Part shown: positions 17,700-25,870 of the stretch, piece after piece | Numbering within the stretch: position 1 is the stretch's first letter | Layout of the letters: each line of letters opens with the position of its first letter | NCBI RefSeq assembly: GCF_013314535.1 | Contig: NZ_JABUAE010000029.1 | Location: forward strand, 1 to 60,148 | DNA length: 60,148 nucleotides | Source: Bacillus sp. Xin1 | GTDB lineage: Bacteria; Bacillota; Bacilli; Bacillales; Bacillaceae_G | Direction: 5' to 3' | The notes under the pieces: generated by a model | What the model was told of the DNA's origin: nothing | The model's database searches: none | What the model saw: only the letters and a program-made list of their open reading frames with translations | Position numbers and translations under genes: made by a program

Positions 17700-18407
17700 A
17701 TGGATTTCGAAACAGTTATGCAGGAGCTTGAAGCCCTCGGTAAGGAACGAACGAAAAAAATATACATATCCAATGGTGCACACGAGCCGCTTTTTGGCGT
17801 AGCTACAGGTGCTATGAAACCAATCGCAAAGAAAATAAAAATAAATCAACATTTAGCTGAAGAGCTTCATTCCACAGGTAACTACGATGCAATGTACTTT
17901 GCAGGCATTATCGCAAACCCAAAAGCTATGAGTGAGTCGGATTTTGATCGTTGGATGGATGGAGCGTATTTTTATATGCTATCCGATTATGTGGTGGCAG
18001 TAACTTTATCAGAGTCAGATTTTGCACAAGACGTTGCTGATAAATGGATTGCAAGCGGTGACGAGCTGAGAATGTCAGCGGGCTGGAGTTGCTACTGCTG
18101 GCTTTTAGGGAATCGCCTAGACAATGAATTTTCCGAAAGCAAGATTTCCAATATGCTTGAAATTGTGAAAAATACGATTCATGATTCGCCAGAACGAACG
18201 AAATCTGCTATGAATAATTTTCTATACACCGTAGGGATTTCATATGTGCCGCTACATGAAAAGGCAGTCGAGACCGCAAAGGAAGTAGGTACAGTAGAAA
18301 TGAAACGGGACAAGAAAAAAAGCAGTTTTCTAAATGCTTACGAAAGTATTCATAAAGAAATTGAGAGAGGAAGGCTTGGTTTCAAACGTAAATATGTAAG
18401 GTGTTAA
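17700..18407 (+). CDS. AlkD/AlkC-like DNA alkylation repair family protein
   Basis: A 235-residue all-helical protein of the DNA alkylation repair superfamily (PF08713), whose characterised members remove alkylated purines with a HEAT-like repeat scaffold. Recognisable blocks are the N-terminal HEPLFGVATGAMKPIAK, NYDAMYFAGIIANP and the following tryptophan-rich helices. The strong AAGGAAGG site fixes the ATG. Members of this group have diverse or unknown roles, so glycosylase activity is not certain. Confidence 0.75.
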   Translation: MDFETVMQELEALGKERTKKIYISNGAHEPLFGVATGAMKPIAKKIKINQHLAEELHSTGNYDAMYFAGIIANPKAMSESDFDRWMDGAYFYMLSDYVVAVTLSESDFAQDVADKWIASGDELRMSAGWSCYCWLLGNRLDNEFSESKISNMLEIVKNTIHDSPERTKSAMNNFLYTVGISYVPLHEKAVETAKEVGTVEMKRDKKKSSFLNAYESIHKEIERGRLGFKRKYVRC

Positions 18408-18423
18408 AAATCAGCTTAGTATC

Positions 18424-18462
18424 GGGGTGTTGATCCAAGAAAGATTGACACTCTTTTTGTTG
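18424..18462 (+). terminator. probable terminator
   Basis: GGGTGTTGATC pairs imperfectly with GATTGACACTC, followed by five T residues. Confidence 0.55.
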
Positions 18463-18588
18463 AATAATGGAATAAAAACTTTTGAAATAAATTTATTCGT
18501 TTATGAAGTTCGAATATAACTAACTGTAAAAATATGAAAATAAATTCCTTCATCAATATTGACAATGGAAATAAATCGAAATAAAATT

Positions 18589-18606
18589 TGATTGATTAAT
18601 CAATCA
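18589..18606. promoter_or_regulatory. 18-bp palindromic operator of the TetR gene
   Basis: TGATTGATTAATCAATCA is a perfect palindrome, 23 bp before the start of the TetR-family gene, where an autorepression site is expected. Confidence 0.6.
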
Positions 18607-18629
18607 TTTATTATGAAAGGAGTATCTAA

Positions 18630-19238
18630 ATGAAACCTAGACTTACTAATGATGAAAAAAAGAAAAGAAAAAGATCTACTATTCTAAACGCCGCAATTAA
18701 ATTATATAGTGAGAATGGTTTTGCAGAGACAACAGTTGCTGAAATAGCAAAAGAATCAGGAGTTAGCTTTGGTACCGTATTTACGTATTTTGATTCAAAA
18801 GAAGCACTTTATGAATCGGCGATTTTGGAGCCATTGGAGGAAATCAAACCATATTTTATTGAGATAGAAGAACACTTTAAAGGTGACCCTCTTGAAGTTG
18901 TGAAAGAAATGATAGATTGCCATGTACAACTCTTTTCAATGAGAAGTGAATACCTACGTCTAATCCAGCAGGTTCTTGCGAGACCTGATCGATTTCCAAA
19001 GCTTTTTAAAGAACTAAACGATTTCGTAAATGTATTTATAGACTGTATTTATCCGGTTATTGAAGCAGGGCAAAGGCTTGGTTACTTTTATGAAGACTCA
19101 CCTTCATTAATTGCTGAGTCGTACTTATCCATCTTAAACGGAATGCGTTTAACGTTTATTGATGAATATACAAACTTGATGTGGAAGGATATAACGATAC
19201 AAGCTCTGAGATTATTTGGACCTATCTCTAATAAATAA
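18630..19238 (+). CDS. TetR/AcrR family regulator
   Basis: A 202-residue repressor. The N-terminal helix-turn-helix reads RSTILNAAIKLYSENGFAET then VAEIAKESGVSFGTVFTYFDSKE, the usual TetR pattern; the C-terminal ligand-binding part is variable. It lies 12 bp upstream of an MFS pump with which it must be cotranscribed, and the palindrome before it fits autorepression of both genes with release by the pump's substrate. Confidence 0.88.
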   Translation: MKPRLTNDEKKKRKRSTILNAAIKLYSENGFAETTVAEIAKESGVSFGTVFTYFDSKEALYESAILEPLEEIKPYFIEIEEHFKGDPLEVVKEMIDCHVQLFSMRSEYLRLIQQVLARPDRFPKLFKELNDFVNVFIDCIYPVIEAGQRLGYFYEDSPSLIAESYLSILNGMRLTFIDEYTNLMWKDITIQALRLFGPISNK

Positions 19239-19250
19239 GGAGTGATTTAT

Positions 19251-20537
19251 ATGAAATTGAGAGATATTCATCCCAACATCAAACTTCGTCTGGTCATGCA
19301 ATTTCTAGGTAGCCTTATTTCCATGGCAGTTATACCTTTTCTGGCAATCTATTTTTCTCAGAAAATCGGAACTACTGAAACAGGGATTATTCTTATAATA
19401 ATTGTGATTAGTGGGGTTATTGGAGGTTTTATCGGGGGGCATGTCTCAGACAAAATAGGTCGGAGAAAAATAATGATTTATTCTGAACTTGGTATATTGC
19501 TTTCGTATCTGTTTATAGCACTTTGTAATTCCCCTTGGTTTAACCTTCCTTATATTTCCGCAGCATGCTTTATCATCAATATGTTTTGTGGAGGAATGTT
19601 TCAGCCCGCAGCACAAGCTATGATCATTGATGTTACAAACTCTGAATCGAGAAAGCTTGTATTTACAATTAGCTACTGGTTGGGGAATTTATCAACTGCT
19701 ATTGGAGGAATCATTGGAGCGTTTCTTTTTAAAAACCACTTGTTTGAGTTATTTATTGGGATTTCACTTATCTCTTTGTTATCTGTACTCATGACCGCAT
19801 TCTTCATCACAGAAACCTATACACCGGAACCTTCATCTAAGTCTTCTAATTATAAGAAAAAATTTTCACCAATAGAGATGTTTCAAACCTATTCAACCGT
19901 TTTAAAAGATAAGCTGTTTATGTTTTATATTTTCGGAGCGATCTTGATCTTTTCCTTGGAACAGTCTTTAACAAACTATATTGGGATTCGTCTTGAAAAA
20001 GATATACCCCATCATTCAGCTTCATTGTTTGGAATAGATTTCATGGTTGATGGCACAAAGATGCTGGGTTTTCTCCGAACAGAGAATACAATTCTTGTAG
20101 TTCTCCTATCAAGTGTTGTATTATTCCTATTTAAAAAGTGGAGTGATCGCTGGACTCTAGTTACAGGAATGTTGATCTTTTCTATATGTTTTAGTGTTTT
20201 TGCTTTTACAAATAGCGTGTTGTTTCTTTTTATTTCCATGTTTATTGGAACAATTGGTGAACTGATGTATGTTCCTATTAAACAGGCGATGATAGGGGAA
20301 CTTGCACCATCTAACGCTCGTAGCACCTATATGGCTTTTAATAGCTTAACTTTCTACGGAGCAATGATTGTATCTTCGTTGTTGATCATCGTTGGAGAGT
20401 GGATTCGCCCCATATATATGGGGGGATTGCTTCTTACTCTAGGATTAACTGGTACATTTTTGTACTACATAATAACAAAAATGTTAGACTCTAAAGTTAG
20501 TGAAAAAAATGAAAGAAAAGTACCTGCTTCTTATTAA
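19251..20537 (+). CDS. MFS transporter (drug efflux type)
   Basis: A 428-residue protein with about twelve transmembrane helices. The MFS motif A is visible as GGHVSDKIGRRK after helix 2. The ATG at 19251 has AAGGAGTG at good spacing; a GTG nine bases earlier lies inside that site. Genetic coupling to a TetR repressor points to export of a toxic compound, which is not identifiable. Confidence 0.85.
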   Translation: MKLRDIHPNIKLRLVMQFLGSLISMAVIPFLAIYFSQKIGTTETGIILIIIVISGVIGGFIGGHVSDKIGRRKIMIYSELGILLSYLFIALCNSPWFNLPYISAACFIINMFCGGMFQPAAQAMIIDVTNSESRKLVFTISYWLGNLSTAIGGIIGAFLFKNHLFELFIGISLISLLSVLMTAFFITETYTPEPSSKSSNYKKKFSPIEMFQTYSTVLKDKLFMFYIFGAILIFSLEQSLTNYIGIRLEKDIPHHSASLFGIDFMVDGTKMLGFLRTENTILVVLLSSVVLFLFKKWSDRWTLVTGMLIFSICFSVFAFTNSVLFLFISMFIGTIGELMYVPIKQAMIGELAPSNARSTYMAFNSLTFYGAMIVSSLLIIVGEWIRPIYMGGLLLTLGLTGTFLYYIITKMLDSKVSEKNERKVPASY

Positions 20538-20652
20538 AGGGTTCTTTTCCCACTAATACATGAAAAAACTAACTAGAAAACGATTTTCCGCAATCGGGCA
20601 CTATTAAGTGAAAAGCTTATCTTAAGGAGGAGATATAAATGAAGAATGTAAT

Positions 20653-20820
20653 GATGATGCTATCGGACCAAAGCATTATAAGAAATTTAAGTTCCCTCAT
20701 ATGTCCATCGCTACCTTAGAAGCTAAACACCATCCTTACTTAGAAAATCAAGAGGAATTTAAGAATGTAATTCGCAATTTTGTACTGAATATACCTCTTC
20801 TAAAAGCAACTGAACGTTAG
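20653..20820 (+). pseudogene. alpha/beta hydrolase C-terminal remnant
   Basis: The frame reads GPKHYKKFKFPHMSIATLEA and continues HHPYLENQEEFKNVIRNFVLNI, which matches the end of an alpha/beta hydrolase with its catalytic His region (AKHHPYLENQ). An AAGGAGG site and an ATG at 20639 stand ahead but read in another frame, so the body was lost by an internal deletion. Confidence 0.55.
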
Positions 20821-20821
20821 T

Positions 20822-20853
20822 AAAAAGTGCTTTCATATACAGAAAGCACTTTG
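20822..20853 (+). terminator. terminator
   Basis: AAAGTGCTTTC (20824-20834) pairs perfectly with GAAAGCACTTT (20842-20852). Confidence 0.75.
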
Positions 20854-20925
20854 AGTCTACAACTATTTTTTAATAGTTTAATACTTTTTTCTATTTAAAT
20901 ACAATAAATAATAATGTTAATGATT

Positions 20926-22381
20926 TTAATTATGTGATTCACCTTCGCCTTTTTGAATTGCTACTTTTTTAGGCATGAAACATGCAAAAATTAATGCCAC
21001 AAAAGATAAGAATAACATAAATACATAGGCATCACTTGAACTAAAGATAGAAGACAGTTTCGCTAGTTGCATAGCTGAAATATTTTCATTTTCCATAGAT
21101 AACTCCGAAGCATGAGAAGTTGCTTGAATTGTATACACCGTGATGACAACTGCGGTTCCAATAGCGCCTGCTAATTGGCGAATGGTATTATTTACTGCTG
21201 AACCATGCGAACCCAACTCTCTTGGTAAAGCATTCAAACCTGCTGTATTGAAAGGCATCGAAATGAAACTTAATCCAATTCGTAAAATAATGGTACGAAC
21301 CATTACATACATATAAGTTGTCGATTCGGTCAAATCAATTACACCCCACATCGAAATAATGATACATACTAAACCTGTAATAAAAAGTGGTTTCGCCCCG
21401 TATTTATCATACATTTTACCTGTGATAGGTGATAAGAAGGCATTAATTATAGCTCCAGGTAATAAAAGTAAACCTGATTCAAATGCGGTAAAACCTCGTC
21501 CATTTTGCAAGTATATTGGTAAAAGAATTAAATCCGCGTACATAATCATCGTAATGAGTACGTTAATAACTGATGTAAGAGTGAAAATTTTATACTTAAA
21601 TACAGATAAATTTAATAATGGATCATTAGATTTTATTTGACGCAAACAGAATAGAGTTGTAACGATTATTTCGATGATAATTGTTGTAATAACAACTGGA
21701 TGGGCCCACCCTTTGCTTCCTGCACTACTAAATCCAAACAAAATACAACCAAAGCCAATCGTCGATAAAGTGACACTTATGATATCTAACTTTTCTTTTG
21801 TTGTGTCTGCAACATTCATTAAATATTTAAGCGCAAGAATAATTACGATTAATACAAATGGTGCTAATCCAATAAATAGCCATCTCCATGATACATATTC
21901 AATGATAAAACCAGATAATGTTGGAGCGATGGCTGGTGCAAAAATTATGGCAAAGCCGATGGTTCCCATAATACTTCCACGCTTTTCACTTGGATACAAA
22001 TATAAAATAACCGTCATCATGAGTGGCATAATAATTCCTGCCCCCATTGCTTGAATCATTCTTCCTGTTAACAGAATGCTAAAGTTCATGGCACAGGCAC
22101 ATAGCACAGTCCCCATGAGTAAAAAAGAGCATCGAGCTAATAAACAGCTGCCTTGTTGTAAAACGCTTCATTAAAAATGCTGTAATCGGTACCAGAACAC
22201 CGTTGACGAGCATAAAACCTGTTGATAGCCATTGTATAGTTGCAGGTTTAACGTCAAATACTTCCATTAAATTACTCATTGCTACATTTAATAGTGTCTG
22301 ATTTAATGTTGATAAAAAACAGCCAGCAATTAGGACAATTAATATGATTTTTTTATTTCTTTCTGCTATTTCCTTTTGCAT
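20926..22381 (-). pseudogene. DHA2-family MFS efflux pump, frameshifted
   Basis: Two overlapping frames form one 14-helix drug:H+ antiporter (LmrB/EmrB type). The upstream frame starts at 22381 with AAGGAG and carries helix 1 and the QTLLNVAMSNL and IQWLSTGFML motifs; the downstream frame continues with TGRMIQAMGAGIIMPLM. They join at a run of six A (plus 22121-22126); with five, the reading is LFLLMGTVLC. The downstream ATG is internal and lacks its own ribosome site. It is divergent from a TetR gene. Confidence 0.8.
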
Positions 22382-22409
22382 GAATAAACTCCTTCATTCT
22401 TCCCTTGAA

Positions 22410-22430
22410 TTATCGACATCGTGTCGATAA
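22410..22430. promoter_or_regulatory. inverted repeat, probable TetR operator at the pump
   Basis: TTATCGACA (22410-22418) and TGTCGATAA (22422-22430) around a 3-bp centre, 29 bp before the start of the DHA2 pump. It shares TCGACA with the second site near the TetR gene. Confidence 0.6.
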
Positions 22431-22476
22431 AATTAATGGTAACAAAATATATTTTCTTTGACCATGAACAGTTTTT

Positions 22477-22521
22477 TTGAAAATGTTTACTACTCGACAT
22501 AGAAAGTATGCGATGTCGAGT
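22477..22521 (+). promoter_or_regulatory. TetR gene promoter overlapped by a second operator
   Basis: TTGAAA (22477-22482), 17-nt spacer, TAGAAA (22500-22505) form a promoter. ACTCGACAT (22492-22500) and ATGTCGAGT (22513-22521) are a perfect 9-bp inverted repeat that covers the -10 box. Confidence 0.55.
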
Positions 22522-22554
22522 AAGTCAAGAAAAAATCTATAAAGGGGTTTAAAA

Positions 22555-23103
22555 ATGTCTACACCTAAAAAAGAAGATCCTCGTACAGTTCGTTCAAGGG
22601 AAATGTTCAAAAATGCTGTTTTTTCTCTCTTATGTGAGAATCCTAGTATTTCAAGTTTAACAGTTCAAAAAGTCGCAACTAAAGCAGGATTGAATCGGAC
22701 AACATTTTACTTACATTATCAAGATATTCAAGATTTACTAGACCAAATTACTAATGAGATTTTAAATGAGCTTTCTAATAAAATTGTTGATTTAATACAC
22801 GAAAAAGATTTATCAGAAAAACAAAAGCTAACACAATTGCTTGATTATTTATATACCCACCGAAGTTATTTATTTGTTTTATTTAAAATGAATCAATTTG
22901 AAGAGCAATTGTTTTTATTTTTAAAAGAATTAATAGAAACGAGAAGAGAGAATACTAAAAAGGAGTTACCTAATAATTATGTTGCGGTTGATATAAAAAC
23001 AGCCTCATTAGTAGGTATCATAATGTGGTGGATAAGGAATGGACTACACTTTAGTTCAGATTATATCGCAAATCAAATTTATTTCATGTACAAAGGGCAA
23101 TAA
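22555..23103 (+). CDS. TetR/AcrR family regulator
   Basis: A 182-residue repressor with N-terminal helix-turn-helix (VQKVATKAGLNRTTFYLHYQDIQDLLDQI) and a C-terminal region with IIMWWIRNGLHFSS, typical of the TetR_C_33-like group. It is transcribed away from the frameshifted DHA2 pump, and paired TCGACA operators lie between them, so it most likely controls the pump and itself. With the pump broken, its selective value is unclear. Confidence 0.88.
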   Translation: MSTPKKEDPRTVRSREMFKNAVFSLLCENPSISSLTVQKVATKAGLNRTTFYLHYQDIQDLLDQITNEILNELSNKIVDLIHEKDLSEKQKLTQLLDYLYTHRSYLFVLFKMNQFEEQLFLFLKELIETRRENTKKELPNNYVAVDIKTASLVGIIMWWIRNGLHFSSDYIANQIYFMYKGQ

Positions 23104-23129
23104 ATCTAAATCATTTATCAATATTATTC

Positions 23130-23156
23130 GTGTAGGACTTAGAATAAAGTTTGATC
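23130..23156. repeat. copy of the AATAAAGTTTGATCA motif
   Basis: GTAGGACTTAGAATAAAG then TTTGATCAA. Relatives lie at about 1.0-1.26 kb and 13.1 kb. Confidence 0.4.
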
Positions 23157-23275
23157 AAAACACTGGCTTCCTTCTATTGGTTCCTATATTTTTTTTAAGC
23201 AAGTAGATAAACGATATTCTATAAATTTATACTTAAGTAGCATATGGCTAATCAAATTTCCATTTTGTTCAAAAT

Positions 23276-23306
23276 AAAGAGTCCACCAATTAAGGTAGAC
23301 TCTTTA
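23276..23306. terminator. probable terminator between the TetR gene and vgb
   Basis: AAAGAGTCCACC and GGTAGACTCTTT pair with one mismatch around a short loop. Confidence 0.6.
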
Positions 23307-23308
23307 TT

Positions 23309-23450
23309 GGGGTCCTGCCGCATCGCCATCAAGCTAATATTTTGAAGTGTCTCCAAAACAAAAAAATTGTACATTTCCACCTGGAAATGCCAATTTTCTC
23401 GTTTTGGGATATTTACTTTTCTGAGTTTCATAGTGATGGATGACATACCT
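23309..23450. repeat. bcr1-like repeat copy
   Basis: The left end GGGGTCCTGCCGCATCGCC then ATCAAGCTAATATTTTGAAG is nearly consensus. The centre has an inverted pair (CCAAAAC / GTTTTGG) and the right end GATGGATGACATACC is degraded. It touches the stop codon of the vgb gene at 23452. Confidence 0.7.
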
Positions 23451-23451
23451 A

Positions 23452-24342
23452 TTACGTAATGATTGTTAGGCGTCCAATTTGATTACACTCTTCAGCGAAC
23501 CAAATATCGCCATTCGGACAAAACGTGATACCATGTGGCTCTGCATTATTTGTAGGTATCGTATATTCTGTAATAACTCCTTCAACTGTAATTCGGCTGA
23601 TTTGGTTACCTCCCCATTCCGTAAACCAAAGATCTCCGTTCTTCCCGGGTATTATGGCATGAGGGCGAGCGTTCGGCGTCGGTATAACAAATTCTTCGAT
23701 CTCACCTTCGAACGTAATTCTACCAATTTTATTGCCCATGATTTGCACAAACCATATTGCTTCATCTGGTCCGCTCGCAATTCCAACTGGCCCGGAGTTA
23801 GGTGTTGGGATTGGATATTCTGTCACCTCACCTTTAGTGGTTATTCTCCCAATCGTATTGTTCTGATTCTGTGTAAACCATAATGCCCCGTCTGATCCCA
23901 GAGTAATAAAAGAGGGAAATGATTTAGAGTTAGGCAATTCAAACTCGGTGATTTCCCCTGACTTTTTTATTCTTCCGATCCTACCGTTATTCATTTCTGT
24001 AAACCATATTGCTCCATCTGGTCCTTCCGTTATGCCAAAAGGGGCAGCATTCGTTGCAGAGAGTGCATATTCTTCAAAAAGACCGTTCATCGACATTTTA
24101 CCGATCTTGCTTGCGTTATATTCCGTAAACCATAAGTCACCATTCTGGTCCGAAATAATTGACATAACTCCTGCATTTGCTGTCGGAATGGGAAAAGAAT
24201 TTATTTCACCATTAGCATTTATTCTTCCAATTCGATTCCCTTTCTGCTCCGTAAACCACAATGCCCCATCTTTTCCTACCGTTATTCCATATGGTCCTGA
24301 TTCTATTTCATTGACCACATATTCTTGTATTGTGATCCTCAT
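23452..24342 (-). CDS. vgb: virginiamycin B lyase (streptogramin B inactivating)
   Basis: A 296-residue seven-bladed beta-propeller of the Vgb type, which linearises streptogramin B antibiotics by Mg-dependent elimination. About seven repeats of the pattern PxGIxxGxDGxLWFTExxxNxIGRI are visible. Residues expected at the active site are present: His in ARPHAI, Glu and His in AEPHGIT, Glu in WFAEE. The ATG at 24342 is chosen because GGGAGG lies just before it; the earlier ATG is inside that site. Chromosomal homologues are common in Bacillus, and resistance is not proven. Confidence 0.85.
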   Translation of the reverse strand: MRITIQEYVVNEIESGPYGITVGKDGALWFTEQKGNRIGRINANGEINSFPIPTANAGVMSIISDQNGDLWFTEYNASKIGKMSMNGLFEEYALSATNAAPFGITEGPDGAIWFTEMNNGRIGRIKKSGEITEFELPNSKSFPSFITLGSDGALWFTQNQNNTIGRITTKGEVTEYPIPTPNSGPVGIASGPDEAIWFVQIMGNKIGRITFEGEIEEFVIPTPNARPHAIIPGKNGDLWFTEWGGNQISRITVEGVITEYTIPTNNAEPHGITFCPNGDIWFAEECNQIGRLTIIT

Positions 24343-24697
24343 ATCATTTCCTCCCATTGAAAATTTTGGGTGTTGTTTATGAGTATACCACTTCTACTCA
24401 TCAGGTAGCATAGTAAAAAAATTGAAACCCGTCAGGATTTTGTCGACATGTTTATAACATTCGGTTTTTCATTATATGTTAGTCATTTTTTATTAATATA
24501 TAATATTTTTAAAACATTTAAGCTATTTAGGAGGAGAGTATATAGGGGTACCGCCACATCGCTATCCAGCAAATATTTTAAAGTGTCTCCAAAACGAAAA
24601 TTTTATTATTTTACAGTTATTTATGAGAATTCAACTCATTTCCTTCGTTTTGGGGAACTACCAATGTCTTAAGTTGATGGGCATGCGGTAGGACCCC
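24343..24697. other. gene-free stretch ending in bcr1
   Basis: AT-rich sequence without coding support up to 24544, then a bcr1-like element. Confidence 0.4.
24545..24697. repeat. bcr1-like repeat copy, best preserved
   Basis: A 153-bp element from GGGGTACCGCCACATCGCTA to the end AAGTTGATGG-GCATGCGG-TAGGACCCC. Ends are imperfect inverted repeats, and a second inner pair (TCTCCAAAACGAAAA / TTCGTTTTGGGGA) gives the long folded structure typical of bcr1. The length is close to the 155 bp I recall for the family. Its right end abuts the truncated racemase gene. Confidence 0.8.
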
Positions 24698-24865
24698 TTA
24701 TTTAACTTCTTCTACACTTCTTGGCCCATAGGGATAACGCTTATTATCACCAATATAGTAAATACTCTCTTTTGGCAATTGTCTTATAATTTCTTCGACA
24801 ACTGTTAATCCCCCAACTCCTGAGTCTAGTACACCTATTACGGAATTTTTATTAGCTAGATTCAT
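24698..24865 (-). pseudogene. murI: glutamate racemase, N-terminal stump
   Basis: Translation from the ATG at 24865 (AAAGGATG ahead) gives about 55 residues with the family N-terminus: [19 protein letters not shown], then [11 protein letters not shown] and [11 protein letters not shown]. These include the DSG catalytic-pocket motif; both catalytic cysteines lie further on and are lost. The frame ends at a TAA whose last bases adjoin the bcr1 end, so the gene was cut there. Glutamate racemase makes D-Glu for the wall; an intact copy must exist elsewhere. Confidence 0.75.
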
Positions 24866-25040
24866 ATATTTCATCCTTTTTAGTCTTTTCTCTTTTGTTA
24901 ATACAGTTATTATAAAATCTTAAAAACTTTATAATATAATATTATTATTTGGTATGTTTTATCTGAACTCCCTATTAAATTCACAATAATTATAATGACT
25001 TGATTATTATTTTTTTATAAATGTCTGTACATTAGTGGAT

Positions 25041-25068
25041 ACAAGCTATAAATGTATTACATAATCTA
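25041..25068 (+). promoter_or_regulatory. sigma-K-like promoter before the CDP-sugar operon
   Basis: CATAATCTA (25060-25068) matches the sigma-K -10 consensus CATAnnnTA, and AC (25041-25042) lies 17 nt upstream as the minimal -35. This would place the operon in the late mother cell of sporulation. Confidence 0.35.
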
Positions 25069-25104
25069 AATTAGCAATGTAAATTGAAGGGCGGTAAAAG
25101 TTTA

Positions 25105-25854
25105 ATGAAAGTCATAATTTTGTGTGGTGGAAAGGGATTAAGGATGCAGGGAATTCTCAAAGATATTCCAAAGCCATTAGTTCAAGTTCAAGGAAAACCT
25201 CTCATTTGGCATATAATGGATTGGTATAGTAAGTTTGGACATCATGAATTCATCCTACCATTGGGATATGGTGGTGAAAAAATTAAAGAATATTTCATGG
25301 ACTATATTTGGAAAGAACATGATTTTAATTTAGATTTAAAAAATAATCGGTACCAGTTGCTTGAAGAACCAAGACAATGGAATATAAAATTTATAGATAC
25401 AGGGATTGAAACCATGACCGGAACCAGATTAAAAAAACTTGAAAAGCATATGCAGGATGAGATGTTTTTATTAACTTATGGTGACGGATTAGCAAAGATA
25501 AATATTAACGAACTTATAAAATTTCATAAAGACAAAGGAAAAATCGCAACATTAACCGGTATAAAAAAAAGTAGTCAATATGGTCTTTTACAGATTGAAA
25601 ACGGGATTGCTGTGGATTTTAAGGAAAAACCCCTACTTAATGCTGTAATAAATGGAGGTTTTTTTGTATTTAATAAAGGAATATTCGATTATTTGAATGA
25701 TAATGATTGTATGCTTGAAGAAGAACCTCTACTAAATTTAATAAAAAACAAGGAACTTGCAGTTTATGAGCACAATGATTATTGGATTAGTGTAGATACA
25801 CCTAAAGATCTTAAAGATGCAAATGAAAGCTGGAACCCTAACAAAAATAGTTGA
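25105..25854 (+). CDS. rfbF: glucose-1-phosphate cytidylyltransferase
   Basis: A 249-residue nucleotidyltransferase making CDP-glucose from CTP and glucose 1-phosphate. The N-terminal LCGGKGLRM signature, KPLVQVQGKPLIWHIM, the TYGDGLA metal motif and the EEPLLNLI and WISVDTPKD regions are all as in RfbF/DdhA. The ATG at 25105 is preferred over an upstream TTG. It is the first gene of a four-gene operon; together with rfbG it commits glucose to CDP-deoxysugars. Confidence 0.9.
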   Translation: MKVIILCGGKGLRMQGILKDIPKPLVQVQGKPLIWHIMDWYSKFGHHEFILPLGYGGEKIKEYFMDYIWKEHDFNLDLKNNRYQLLEEPRQWNIKFIDTGIETMTGTRLKKLEKHMQDEMFLLTYGDGLAKININELIKFHKDKGKIATLTGIKKSSQYGLLQIENGIAVDFKEKPLLNAVINGGFFVFNKGIFDYLNDNDCMLEEEPLLNLIKNKELAVYEHNDYWISVDTPKDLKDANESWNPNKNS

Positions 25855-25870
25855 AAGGGGTGAATAAACA

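Noticed and set aside
20926-22116. An independent 396-residue MFS protein beginning MGTVLCACAM
   Set aside because: It lacks the first helices and a ribosome site, and joins the preceding frame by removing one A.
24448-24672. A 74-codon plus-strand frame
   Set aside because: It lies largely inside the bcr1-like element and has no coding character.
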